Part shown: piece by piece, positions 11,152-19,852 of the stretch
Layout of the letters: each line of letters begins with the position of its first letter
Numbering within the stretch: position 1 is the stretch's first letter
Origin: Pseudomonas defluvii
GTDB lineage: Bacteria > Pseudomonadota > Gammaproteobacteria > Pseudomonadales > Pseudomonadaceae
Length of the DNA: 64,000 nucleotides
Assembly: GCF_001695625.1 (NCBI RefSeq)
Contig: NZ_MBPN01000017.1
Location: 1 to 64,000, forward strand
Direction: 5' to 3'
Made by a program: the position numbers and the translations under genes
The notes under the pieces: model-generated
The model's database searches: none
Told to the model about the DNA's origin: nothing
The model's input: the letters and a program-made list of their open reading frames with translations, nothing else

Positions 11152-13275
11152 TCAGGCATCCTGCAGGTCGCCCATCTGGCGATCAAAAGACTGGCGAATC
11201 AGGCCCATGACGTAGGGAAGCTCATCCAGGCTGGACAAGCCGACTTCTACATCGCCATTGCCCCAGCGGCCAAGGTTGGTGACATCGGTGCACAGCCCTT
11301 TGGGGTCATCGATCTCGCTGAATGGCATATTCAGCGACAGGCGCAAGCGTCTGGCCTGAGGGACAACATCCACGAAATTTGTCTCTGCCTTATAGGCGAC
11401 ATAGAGCTTGAGGTATTCCTCGTAGATGCACGGGTCCAACTCCAAAATTTCTTTGCGCAAGGCATCAAACAGTGTGCGAATGGTGCCGCTGGTCAGGTGC
11501 GGATGATCGTCGATGCCGTAGTGTTGCCCTGCGTTGGTTGCTGAAGGGCGATAGGCATCAAGGACGCTGCTATCCAGCTGCGGTGCAGCCCATACTTTGG
11601 CGGCTTCTCTAGCAAGGCGCTCGGCACGTGTTTTGATGGCACTTTCATCCCACTTTTCTACCTCACCCAATCCTTCGTTGATGTTGAGGGCGCTGTATTT
11701 GAAGCCGATTTTCTTGCCATCGGCATTGATGACCTGATCGCGCTTGTAGGCGAATGGATAGTCGCTGTACTCGCTGTTGTATCCCGTCAAGGTGAGATTG
11801 CCCAAGGTATGCAGATACTTCTGCTGAGTCTGTTGCCAATCGGGGCCGAGTTCCGCCTGCCACGCTGATGAAAGTACTTCGTTCTGCGGCAGGATGTGCT
11901 CGATGGTGTAGTCCTCAACCACGATGCGTTCCTTGCGTCCATGGTTTTCGAGACGACGCAACCAATAGCTACGGCTGCGGAAGTTGTACAGGTCGCGTTG
12001 TTTGAGCTCGCGCTGGAACTCCTCATCGCCTGGGAAGCGGCGATAGGACGGCAACAACAGGAACGCCGCCCGCACACTCTCCAGATAACGGTCTTTTTTC
12101 AGTGTCCGGCTCAGGCCTGGGAAGGTCTTGTTCAGCGAGTTGGTGGGAATGGCGCAGATGGCGCGGCGAAACACGTAGCTTTCAACCAAGCGAACGATGC
12201 TCACCAATTCGTCCGCAGCCAACCGTGCTTGCTTGTAGTCGTGATAGACATCAAGCAGGAAGGGATAGGCTACGTCTACCTTCAGCTCACGCAGATCGTG
12301 AAAAGCTTCTTTTAGTTTCGACTCCGTTTCCGCACCAAGCGCCATGGCGCAGTAGTAGCTGGCATAGGCGTGGATATCAGCAACAAGCGCAGTGGTATCA
12401 AGCTGGCTGGCGCGAGCGAAAGCCTTGAAGGCAGCATACACTTCGCGCACGTTGGGAATCTCACCTGTTTTGGCAGTGAGATAGTGACGCATAAAGGGAT
12501 CGAAGTGCGTCACGTAGGCCTTCTGGCCGAACGATTTTTCCATCGGCCGCCAGTAACTCTGGTAAAGCTCAGTCTGGAGCTTTGGCTCCAATCCCATCAG
12601 GATGTAGTTGCGAATCAGATCGGCCTGGCTGAGCTCAAGGCCGGTGGAATTCATGCTCTCGAAGATGAGCTGAGGATTGTCCTGAGTGCGATCGAGCGAC
12701 ACCTCGACGATGAGCAATTTGGCCAACCCTTGGCAGATGGCTTTGAGCTCGTCCTGATGCTTGTTTATCAGCGCCTGAAAGAGCGTGTAGTTCTGCTCTA
12801 TGCGGGTACTGATCTCCGCAGGCATCGGTGCGGATTTGATGATGGCCAACAACGTCTTCTTATCAGTTTCCGACAGAATGAGTTTGTAGTGGCGCTCGCC
12901 GTCCTCTTCAGGATTGAGCAGGTAGTAATTGTGCAGCTTTCGCGCGGAGAAACTGTCCAGCAATTCAGGCAGCTGATTGGCTTCAAAGTGCTTGGCCAGT
13001 GCTGCAATCAACAAGGTGCACGTGGTAAGACGTTGTTGTCCGTCGATGACCAGCAGTGCTTCCTGGGTGGTGACGGTGGACAGACCACGCTCCACATAAA
13101 CGATGGAACCGATGAAATGGCCATTAATCTGCTCGTCACGACCCGACCTCAGCAAATCTGACCACAGCTGTTGGCACTGGGCTTCCGTCCAGGAGTAATT
13201 GCGCTGATAGATGGGAATGACGAACTGCGGAGATTTCTTCAAGAACTTGAGCAGGTTGGTTTCTGTGGCCTTCAC
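11152..13275 (-). CDS. DUF262/DUF1524 protein (GmrSD-like nuclease) with C-terminal DUF5655-like region
   Basis: A 707-residue protein. The N-terminal DUF262 domain shows IPIYQRNYSW (about 20-29) and VIDGQQRLTT (76-85). IFESMNSTGLELSQADLIRN (204-223) is also typical of the family. The DUF1524 HNH-like nuclease core is TIEHILPQN near residue 460 followed by LGNLTLTGYNSEYSD. The last 130 residues resemble DUF5655. In GmrSD-type enzymes DUF262 binds and hydrolyses NTP and DUF1524 cuts DNA, often DNA with modified cytosine. The start is GTG with TGAGGA upstream. It lies between mod and DUF4391, so the operon pairs a modification-dependent type of nuclease with a type III system. Substrate choice is unknown. 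Confidence 0.85.
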   Translation of the reverse strand: MKATETNLLKFLKKSPQFVIPIYQRNYSWTEAQCQQLWSDLLRSGRDEQINGHFIGSIVYVERGLSTVTTQEALLVIDGQQRLTTCTLLIAALAKHFEANQLPELLDSFSARKLHNYYLLNPEEDGERHYKLILSETDKKTLLAIIKSAPMPAEISTRIEQNYTLFQALINKHQDELKAICQGLAKLLIVEVSLDRTQDNPQLIFESMNSTGLELSQADLIRNYILMGLEPKLQTELYQSYWRPMEKSFGQKAYVTHFDPFMRHYLTAKTGEIPNVREVYAAFKAFARASQLDTTALVADIHAYASYYCAMALGAETESKLKEAFHDLRELKVDVAYPFLLDVYHDYKQARLAADELVSIVRLVESYVFRRAICAIPTNSLNKTFPGLSRTLKKDRYLESVRAAFLLLPSYRRFPGDEEFQRELKQRDLYNFRSRSYWLRRLENHGRKERIVVEDYTIEHILPQNEVLSSAWQAELGPDWQQTQQKYLHTLGNLTLTGYNSEYSDYPFAYKRDQVINADGKKIGFKYSALNINEGLGEVEKWDESAIKTRAERLAREAAKVWAAPQLDSSVLDAYRPSATNAGQHYGIDDHPHLTSGTIRTLFDALRKEILELDPCIYEEYLKLYVAYKAETNFVDVVPQARRLRLSLNMPFSEIDDPKGLCTDVTNLGRWGNGDVEVGLSSLDELPYVMGLIRQSFDRQMGDLQDA

Positions 13276-13284
13276 TTCTATTCC

Positions 13285-14091
13285 TCAGAGATATTGAGCG
13301 ATCTGCTGACGCTCGGCCAACAGTGCTTTTAATTGGAGATTGATTTCGACTTGGCGTGCCATCTGCTTTTCCTTCGCGCCTTGTGCCCGCAGGCGGCTGA
13401 TCTCGCCTTCAAGCCGCTCGCAATCGGCCAGCGCCTGCCGACGCGCCGCCGCCTGCTCCGGCGTTGCCGTGGTTCGGTAGTTTCCTGTCCGCCGCGCAGC
13501 CTGCAGGGCCTGCACGCAATCCATCCAGCCTTGATAGAGGGCGTGCAACGAGGTCTGGGGCTGGTGTGCAATCGACAGGGATTGCACGAAGGCATGCTCG
13601 GCTTCGGAGCGTGCTGCGGCATCGGTCGCCGTGGCATTGGCGGTTGCGTGGGATAGCAAGGCCAACGTAAGGCTGCCGTCGAGCACCACTTTGCTGGCCT
13701 CGTTCTGCGCCCAGCGCTTGTGGGCCAGGGACAAGGCCACCGTTTGTCCTTCAACCAACAGCAACAGCACCGGATAAGGCACCGCACGGTGCACCAGTTC
13801 AGCCAGCCGCGAGCAACTGGCGGGTTTGACGGTACCCCGCAAGGTCACAACCAGCACTGCGATCTCAAGGTACTCGCGCTGCGCGTCCCGGTAGTCAGGC
13901 ACGCCGATGGTGTTGGGCTTGAGCGCGGCGAACCACTGGATTTCTTCAATGGCATCGGTGATCAAGCGTTTGTCGGACGCCGTAGGCACACCATTCTCCA
14001 ACAGCAGTTTCTTGGGGACGCGCTGCTCTACCCGGCAACTGTCGGGCAGGCCCAATGCCTGGATAACGGCGTGCGCGTCGATGACCGTCAT
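13285..14091 (-). CDS. DUF4391 domain protein
   Basis: A 268-residue protein with no catalytic motif that I can identify. The first 150 residues match the DUF4391 pattern (KKLLLENG...TASDKRLITDAIEEIQWFAALKPNTIGV, split here around the variable part), and the last 70 form an Ala/Gln/Arg-rich coiled coil (EGEISRLRAQGAKEKQMARQ). Its start overlaps the helicase stop by four bases (ATGA), which suggests coupled translation and a physical partnership. DUF4391 genes are commonly found beside SNF2-like helicases and type III modification genes. The molecular role is not known to me. Confidence 0.8.
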   Translation of the reverse strand: MTVIDAHAVIQALGLPDSCRVEQRVPKKLLLENGVPTASDKRLITDAIEEIQWFAALKPNTIGVPDYRDAQREYLEIAVLVVTLRGTVKPASCSRLAELVHRAVPYPVLLLLVEGQTVALSLAHKRWAQNEASKVVLDGSLTLALLSHATANATATDAAARSEAEHAFVQSLSIAHQPQTSLHALYQGWMDCVQALQAARRTGNYRTTATPEQAAARRQALADCERLEGEISRLRAQGAKEKQMARQVEINLQLKALLAERQQIAQYL

Positions 14092-17000
14092 GCTGCCTCC
14101 CTTTCCGGCAGCACCACCAGGAATGCCACCACCTCAAAATCACCGCTGCCGGCGAATTCGCCTTTCATGGCGTGCGTGCCGCCGGGCGTGAATAGACTGG
14201 CCACGGCCCGTTCCTCGTGCTTGCCGGCGACGGATGCCACTGCCGCCGCGAGCAGCTTCTGGGCATGGCGCATGTCTTCGCCCCCTTTGGTGGCCTTGTC
14301 GAACCGCGCGCAGGCACTTTCATCAGGTCGTTCGCGCCCCAGCGAAAGGCGCTTGAGGCGGTCCAGGATGCGTTTGGCCTGGGGGTAAGGCAGCAATACG
14401 GTTCCGTCATCGCCGACATGCACCAGGTAGTGCGGCGCGAGCGGGTAGTCGGACGATGCGGCGGGCTTTGCTGCCGGGCCGCAGGCTTGCAAGCAGAAGA
14501 TCACGCCGGGGGGAATATCGGCATCCAGTGTCGTGGTCACCGCATAGGCTCCAAGGGGCTGGGTGTCGAGCTTGCCGGGGTGCGCCTTCAGATATTGCGC
14601 CAGATCGATGCGGAAGTCGGTCAGGGTGAGGTCGGTGATCGACACGCCGGTGGACAGGTCTTCCATGTCGATGACGGTGTCCTGCAATTTGAGCAACTGC
14701 TTGCGCCGGTATTCCAGATCGTTCATGGCGTTGCCGGATTGTTGCTCGATCAGGTTTTCTTCCCCTGTGGCCGAGACATCGAGCAGCACCATGCGACCGC
14801 TGACGCGCTGTTCCAGGTTGATGTATTCCTCCAACTCCATGTTGGGCCAGAAGTTCACGAGCTGGATGCGCTGGTTGGGCGAGCCGATGCGGTCGATGCG
14901 TCCGAAGCGCTGGATGATGCGCACCGGGTTCCAGTGGATGTCGTAGTTGATCAGCCAGTCGCAGTCTTGCAGGTTCTGCCCTTCGGAAATGCAGTCGGTG
15001 GCGATCAACAAGTCAATCTCGCCTTCAGCGGCCAGTTCGGCCGGGCGCTCCTTGGCGCGCGGCGCAAATGCCGACAGCACATCGCTCATGCCTTTGCGCA
15101 GACCGGGCAAGGTGGTCTGTATGCCGGCGCTCCCGGTGACCAGCGCAGCATCGACACCCAACGTGCTTTTGGCCCAGGGAGCGAGCTGCGCATAGAGATA
15201 GTGCGCCGTATCGGAAAAAGCAGTGAACACGATGATCTTGCGGTTGCCGGGGTTGATCGGATCGTGGCACTTGCGTTGGATCAAGTCGCGCAGTGCGGTC
15301 AGCTTGGCGTCGCGGGCGGCATCGATTTGTTTGGCAGCCGCCAGCAGGGTTGCCAGGCGGTTGCGGTCTTCCAGCAGATCCTGCTTCCAGCGGATCAGAT
15401 CCACGTCATCCAGCAGCACCTTGACTTTGCGCCCGACCAACAAGGACTCGAACGCGGGGTCGTCGATATCGACGTCGGCAATGTCGATTTCCTCCAGTGC
15501 ATCGGCATGCGACTCAATGCGGCCCAGCGTGGCCTCCACGTCCTTGAGCTGCCTTTGCAGTGTCAGGGTGAAGGAAGAAACGGCGCTTTCCATGCGTTTG
15601 AGCACGTTCACACGCAGGAGATGAATCAGGCTTTCTTCGCGGTCCGCTTGGCGGAAGAAGCTTTCTCCGCCGCGAATCTGCGTGCTGTACTTGGCGTCGT
15701 AGGCTTCCTGTTTGTGGGGCAGGACATAGCGCAGCGGCGCATAACTGGCCAAGGTGAGTCGGCGGATTTCCTGATTGATGTCGCGGATGGCGCGGAACTC
15801 GCCCGCAAGGTCAACGTCGGCCTTGATGTTGATCGGTGGCAGGCGATCCGGGAAGCGGCCTGTCTCGCTGGTGCCGTAGTATTTCTCCACGTGCCGCCGA
15901 GAGCGGGCGATGGTGAGATGGTCCAGCAAGGTGAAGTAGTCGAAACCCAGCATCTCCACCAGCCGGGTCGGTGTTTTTTCAGCTTCGTCCAGCGCCAGCC
16001 AGCGGTTGAACTGCGCCTGCGCCTTGCGGGTCGTGGCCTCGATGCTGGCGATGCCGTGCTCCATCAGGGCGGTGTCATCGCCTTCGGTGGCAAAGGCAAT
16101 CTGGTTGCGCAGGTCGGCCAGGCGGTTGTTGACCGGTGTGGCCGAGAGCATCAGCACGCGGGTCTTGACGCCTTCGCGGATGATCCGCCGCATCAGGCGG
16201 TCGTAGCGCGACTCCTTGCCTTTGTGGGTGGCCTTGTTGCGGAAGTTGTGCGATTCGTCGATCACCACCAGGTCGTAGTTGCCCCAATTCACATGCGACA
16301 GATCGATATCGCCGGATGTGCCGCCATCGCGTGACAGGTCGGTGTGGTTGAGGACGTCGTAGTTGAAACGGTCGCCTGCAAGGACGTTGCGCTTGTCGTT
16401 GGCCTTGTAAAGCGTCCAGTTATCGCGCAGGCGCTTGGGCGCCAGCACCAGCACGCGGTCGTTGCGCAGTTCGTGGTACTTGATGATGGCCAGGGCTTCG
16501 AAGGTTTTGCCTAAGCCGACACTGTCGGCAATGATGCAGCCGCCAAAGCGGTTGAGTTTGTCGATCGCGCCCACCACGCCGTCGCGCTGGAACTTGAAGA
16601 GCTTCTTCCACACCACGGTATTGCGAATGCCGGTGGCGGACTTGACGATGCGCTCTTCATCCATCTCGTCGCCACTGTCACGAAACAGGTGATGCAACAT
16701 CAATGTGTAGATGGTGAACGGGTCGCGGTGCTCACCAAGGGCTCGCAGCGCTTCGAGAACGGCATCACGCCCTTTGCTCTTGTCCTCCGAATCGGTGGCA
16801 GAAACGCTTTGCAGATTTGCCCACTGGTGATCGAACCATTGGGCAAGCTGCGCGGCCTCGTCAGCAGATTCCGATGCCTGAATCAAGCTCAATGGGTTGC
16901 CTGGCGTCAGGCCAAGGCCTGATGTGCTGAAGGCGAACGACCCCAGCACCACTTGTTCAGGCGTTCCATCGAGCCTGCGCATGACTGCTGCACCTTGAGG

Positions 17001-17309
17001 CACTGATCTTGATGCCCGCCGCAGATCAACCTTCTCACTGATCCACTTCGCGCACTGATTGGCCAACCAGCGTGCCTGCAGACGATTGCGCGCGGCACGG
17101 TCACCTTCCGAACCAAGGAGTTCAAGCACCGCATCGTCGGGAGGCACAATCAATTGGACCCGTTCCAGGGTGGACAGAGCCTCTCGGACTTCAGCGAAGG
17201 CGTAAAGAGAGAACGAAGGCGTCACGCAACCGAGCTGATTGCCACGCTTGAGATGAGGGCGGATCAAATCGATGACGCGCTGCGAACCGGTGTTGTGGAT
17301 CAGCTTCAT
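14088..17309 (-). CDS. SNF2-like helicase with degenerate phospholipase-D-like N-terminus
   Basis: A 1073-residue protein. The first 150 residues resemble the PLD-like module found in front of this helicase group (TPSFSLYAFAE..., VVLGSFAFSTSGLG) but lack a clear HxKxxxxD motif, so this part is probably non-catalytic. The SF2 helicase core has ADSVGLGKT (Walker A, about 261-269), VVIDESHNF (about 348-356), LMLSATPVNNR, and in the second lobe ATDCISEGQNLQ and NPVRIIQRFGRIDRIG. Such proteins move along double-stranded DNA without unwinding it. It is the second gene of the operon, 12 bp after the WYL regulator. Similar helicases occur in BREX, DISARM and other defence loci. Confidence 0.9.
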   Translation of the reverse strand: MKLIHNTGSQRVIDLIRPHLKRGNQLGCVTPSFSLYAFAEVREALSTLERVQLIVPPDDAVLELLGSEGDRAARNRLQARWLANQCAKWISEKVDLRRASRSVPQGAAVMRRLDGTPEQVVLGSFAFSTSGLGLTPGNPLSLIQASESADEAAQLAQWFDHQWANLQSVSATDSEDKSKGRDAVLEALRALGEHRDPFTIYTLMLHHLFRDSGDEMDEERIVKSATGIRNTVVWKKLFKFQRDGVVGAIDKLNRFGGCIIADSVGLGKTFEALAIIKYHELRNDRVLVLAPKRLRDNWTLYKANDKRNVLAGDRFNYDVLNHTDLSRDGGTSGDIDLSHVNWGNYDLVVIDESHNFRNKATHKGKESRYDRLMRRIIREGVKTRVLMLSATPVNNRLADLRNQIAFATEGDDTALMEHGIASIEATTRKAQAQFNRWLALDEAEKTPTRLVEMLGFDYFTLLDHLTIARSRRHVEKYYGTSETGRFPDRLPPINIKADVDLAGEFRAIRDINQEIRRLTLASYAPLRYVLPHKQEAYDAKYSTQIRGGESFFRQADREESLIHLLRVNVLKRMESAVSSFTLTLQRQLKDVEATLGRIESHADALEEIDIADVDIDDPAFESLLVGRKVKVLLDDVDLIRWKQDLLEDRNRLATLLAAAKQIDAARDAKLTALRDLIQRKCHDPINPGNRKIIVFTAFSDTAHYLYAQLAPWAKSTLGVDAALVTGSAGIQTTLPGLRKGMSDVLSAFAPRAKERPAELAAEGEIDLLIATDCISEGQNLQDCDWLINYDIHWNPVRIIQRFGRIDRIGSPNQRIQLVNFWPNMELEEYINLEQRVSGRMVLLDVSATGEENLIEQQSGNAMNDLEYRRKQLLKLQDTVIDMEDLSTGVSITDLTLTDFRIDLAQYLKAHPGKLDTQPLGAYAVTTTLDADIPPGVIFCLQACGPAAKPAASSDYPLAPHYLVHVGDDGTVLLPYPQAKRILDRLKRLSLGRERPDESACARFDKATKGGEDMRHAQKLLAAAVASVAGKHEERAVASLFTPGGTHAMKGEFAGSGDFEVVAFLVVLPEREAA

Positions 17310-17321
17310 GGTCGTTCCCGT

Positions 17322-18230
17322 TCAGTCGTCTATCGACGCCTCTGTACTTGGCGATGCATATCCCGGCGCCAGCACAGCATTGCGCACACCGTAGATGGCA
17401 AGGTGGTCTTTCAACCAAAGCCGGTACTCGGGGCCGCGCAGGCTATGGTCGGGGGAACAATCGACACTCCATTTGCGCAGGATGTACCCGGCCGTGGCTG
17501 CACGCAGCTTCATCCGCAGCACGCCGCCCTGCATGCCGTAGTCCATTTCGGTGATCTCTGGCCGGGGCTGGTCCGGATGGGGAACCAGTTCCAGCTCGAC
17601 GATCCGTGTCCACTGAATGTCCTGATCGCTCATCTCGTGAGCCGCCACTGGCTGGCCCTTGAGCACGACAGGGCGTCTGATCCGGGTGATGACGAAATCC
17701 CGGAAATCCTGGGATTTGCGGTCGAACGCGCGAACGTGCCAGCGCAGACCGTTGTCGATCAGCGCAAACGGAACGATCTCGCGCTCCGTGCGACCGCTTG
17801 AGATGGAGTGGTACTCGATGCCGAGCGGGCACTCGTAATGAATGGCCCGAGTGACGCTCGCCAAGATTGCCAGGTCAGGGTGAGTGAGCCGGGACGGGCT
17901 CTCGCTGGCCACCCACGCCTTGATGTGCATCGGTTCACCGTCGCCAAACCCCTGGGTCAGCCACGACAACACCCGCTCGGGTGGGAAATCGAAGATCGGC
18001 TGGAAGCTCGAACCCAGGACGTAGAACTTGCCTTTGCCGTCGTAGTCGATATTGCCCGGAGCCAAGTCCTTGTACAGCGCCAGATCCCTGGACGCGGCAG
18101 CGGACTGGATACCAAAACGCGCGACCAAGTCCTGGCGGCGCATCTCCCCAATGAAGCGCAGACGCAATTCCACGAACGCGAGGCGGTCACGCTGTGGCTG
18201 GGTGAGATCGGCAAGCTGTTGGTGGGGCAT
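17322..18230 (-). CDS. WYL-domain transcriptional regulator of the BrxR/CapW type
   Basis: A 302-residue protein with an N-terminal winged helix (about 10-60, RDRLAFVELRLRFIGEMRRQDLVARFG in two runs), a WYL domain (about 125-190, including ECPLGIEYHS and NGLRWHVRAFD) and a WCX-like C-terminal domain (about 200-285). This layout matches the BrxR/CapW repressors that control BREX, CBASS and other defence operons and probably respond to a nucleic-acid ligand. It is the promoter-proximal gene of the leftward defence operon. The short palindrome in its promoter region is a plausible autoregulatory site. The ATG at 18230 has only a weak ribosome site (CAGG). Confidence 0.85.
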   Translation of the reverse strand: MPHQQLADLTQPQRDRLAFVELRLRFIGEMRRQDLVARFGIQSAAASRDLALYKDLAPGNIDYDGKGKFYVLGSSFQPIFDFPPERVLSWLTQGFGDGEPMHIKAWVASESPSRLTHPDLAILASVTRAIHYECPLGIEYHSISSGRTEREIVPFALIDNGLRWHVRAFDRKSQDFRDFVITRIRRPVVLKGQPVAAHEMSDQDIQWTRIVELELVPHPDQPRPEITEMDYGMQGGVLRMKLRAATAGYILRKWSVDCSPDHSLRGPEYRLWLKDHLAIYGVRNAVLAPGYASPSTEASIDD

Positions 18231-18269
18231 CCTGACTGGCTCGTTCGGGTTAGCGAATGCTCGTGTAAA

Positions 18270-18309
18270 TTTCTGCAGAAAGTATATGGTCTGTGTGGAA
18301 AGACGTCTA
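18270..18309 (-). promoter_or_regulatory. Putative promoter and operator of the defence operon
   Basis: On the minus strand there is a TAGACG -35-like box (18304-18309), a 17-bp spacer and a TATACT -10-like box (18281-18286). A perfect 12-bp palindrome TTTCTGCAGAAA (18270-18281) abuts the -10 box on its downstream side, a typical place for a repressor. The nearest downstream gene is the BrxR/CapW-like regulator, whose family binds inverted repeats. The assignment is by position only. Confidence 0.45.
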
Positions 18310-18509
18310 TAAATCTAAGTTGATTCACTAGTTAGCTGTATTATGATAACCATTTTTGAGGCGCAAATGAGTGATCCGGCGTGGACTGGCAGGCGCTTCA
18401 GTCCAGCGCAGCGCGCCAGGAGTGACGTGGACTGGACGTGCATCCAGCAGGTCACTGCGGACGAGAGCTGGTGCGAATAGATCGCTGATACGGAACAGGA
18501 GCACGACCC

Positions 18510-19400
18510 ATGGAACTGCGACACCTTCGCTGCTTTGTGGCTCTCGCAGAAGAGCTGCACTTCACACGGGCCGCAGAGCGCCTGCATATCGAACAGCCAC
18601 CCTTGTCCCGCGCCATCAAAGAGCTTGAGGATGATCTGGGTGTGGTGCTCTTCGAGCGCAACCGCCGAGGCACGGTACTGACCGAGGCGGGAGCAACGTT
18701 CCTGCAAGATGTGCGCAGAGTGTTCGCCGTCCTCAAACAGGCTCAGGAGAACGTACAGGCGGTCGCTGCGGGCCTGAGCGGAAGCCTTCGCATTGCCGTA
18801 TCCGACGGTGCAATCGATCCCAGGCTGTCGGCCCTCCTGGCCCGCTGCCGCGAGGAAGAGCCGGAGATCGAGATTCGCCTGTCCGAAGTGCCGTTGGCCG
18901 ATCAGTTGCGTGGTTTGCGCTCAGGTGACTTCTCGATCGGGTTTGCGCACACGGCGGAAGTCGGCGACGACATCGTTACCGAGCCACTCTGGCACGATCC
19001 GCTGGTGGTAGCCGTGCCCGCCCGGCATCCTTTACTTTCACACAAGGCTGTTCCGCTGCATCAGCTTGCGATCTACCCACTGGTCTTATGTGACCCGCAG
19101 GCATGCGAAGGCTACCATCGTGAACTGGCGCGGCTGCTGCGGCCTTTGGAGCGTCCACCCGACGTCGCCGAGCACGTGTCGTCATTGGACATGATGCTCA
19201 CCCTGGTCGGTGCCGGCTACGGGGTAGGCTTCATCACCGAAACCAGGATCGCGGCGAGCCTGCGCCCCGACGTGGTGATCCGCCCTCTGGCCATGGATTC
19301 CGCAGTCATCACGACCTACTTGCTACGGCCCGCCGGCGAGGACTCGCCGGTGTCGGTGGAACGATTCATCGCGCGCCTGCGCGCGCACTCGGACGATTGA
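18510..19400 (+). CDS. LysR-family transcriptional regulator
   Basis: A 296-residue protein with an N-terminal helix-turn-helix (MELRHLRCFVALAEELHFTRAAERL, given as MELRHLRCFV then ALAEELHFTR) and a type 2 periplasmic-binding-fold effector domain from about residue 90. An AGGAGC ribosome site precedes the ATG. It reads away from the defence operon across a 279-bp gap that holds the operon promoter. LysR regulators usually act on a divergent neighbour, but the neighbour here already has a WYL regulator, so the target is unclear. Its effector domain is clearly related to the protein at 23890-24531. Confidence 0.88.
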   Translation: MELRHLRCFVALAEELHFTRAAERLHIEQPPLSRAIKELEDDLGVVLFERNRRGTVLTEAGATFLQDVRRVFAVLKQAQENVQAVAAGLSGSLRIAVSDGAIDPRLSALLARCREEEPEIEIRLSEVPLADQLRGLRSGDFSIGFAHTAEVGDDIVTEPLWHDPLVVAVPARHPLLSHKAVPLHQLAIYPLVLCDPQACEGYHRELARLLRPLERPPDVAEHVSSLDMMLTLVGAGYGVGFITETRIAASLRPDVVIRPLAMDSAVITTYLLRPAGEDSPVSVERFIARLRAHSDD

Positions 19401-19534
19401 TCCGCAGCGGCCAGGACTGGCTGCCTGAAGCCTGCCAGTGCGGTATCCGGAGGAGAAGTCTCGTCAATAATGTTCACTGGTGGTAAAATTCCAGGGTACT
19501 TACGCTCGTCGCAACCCGTGAGAAAGCAAGCGCC

Positions 19535-19852
19535 ATGAATGTTGGACAAGCCATTCGACTGTGCCGAACGCAACGGGGCGTCTCTCAAAGCACCATTGCG
19601 AACCGAGCCAATTGCTCCGTGTCGTACTTGTCGATGCTTGAGAACAATAAGCGCGACCCGACACTTTCGACGGTTACAAGAATTGCCGAGGCATTGCATG
19701 TGCCTGTCGGCCTGCTGTTCGTTCTGGCTGCCGACCAAAGCGAACTGGGTGCGATAGACGAGCACGTCGCCGATCAGTTAATGCAGTCTGCGCTGGCATC
19801 ACTGGGAGCATCGGCCAACATGACAGCGCAGGTGGGAGGCCACTATGGCTAA
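19535..19852 (+). CDS. XRE-family helix-turn-helix regulator of the ATPase-protease pair
   Basis: A 105-residue protein with a Cro/C1-type helix-turn-helix at about residues 5-60 (IRLCRTQRGVSQSTIANRAN, SVSYLSMLENNKRDPTLS). The last codons overlap the ATPase gene by eight bases (CTATGGCTAATG), so it is the first gene of a three-gene operon with the AAA ATPase and the subtilisin-like protease. It probably represses its own operon. The upstream 134 bp include a TAAAAT -10-like box near 19480. Confidence 0.85.
   Translation: MNVGQAIRLCRTQRGVSQSTIANRANCSVSYLSMLENNKRDPTLSTVTRIAEALHVPVGLLFVLAADQSELGAIDEHVADQLMQSALASLGASANMTAQVGGHYG

Noticed and set aside
14217..16334. Very long open frame (about 700 codons) on the strand opposite the SNF2-like helicase
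   Set aside because: It lies wholly antisense to a gene with clear helicase motifs, and its translation is low-complexity and like no known family. High-GC codon bias leaves such antisense frames open.
14088..18230. BREX or DISARM locus, suggested by the WYL regulator and SNF2-like helicase
   Set aside because: No BrxC, PglZ, PglX, DrmA, DrmB or DrmC-type gene is present in the window.
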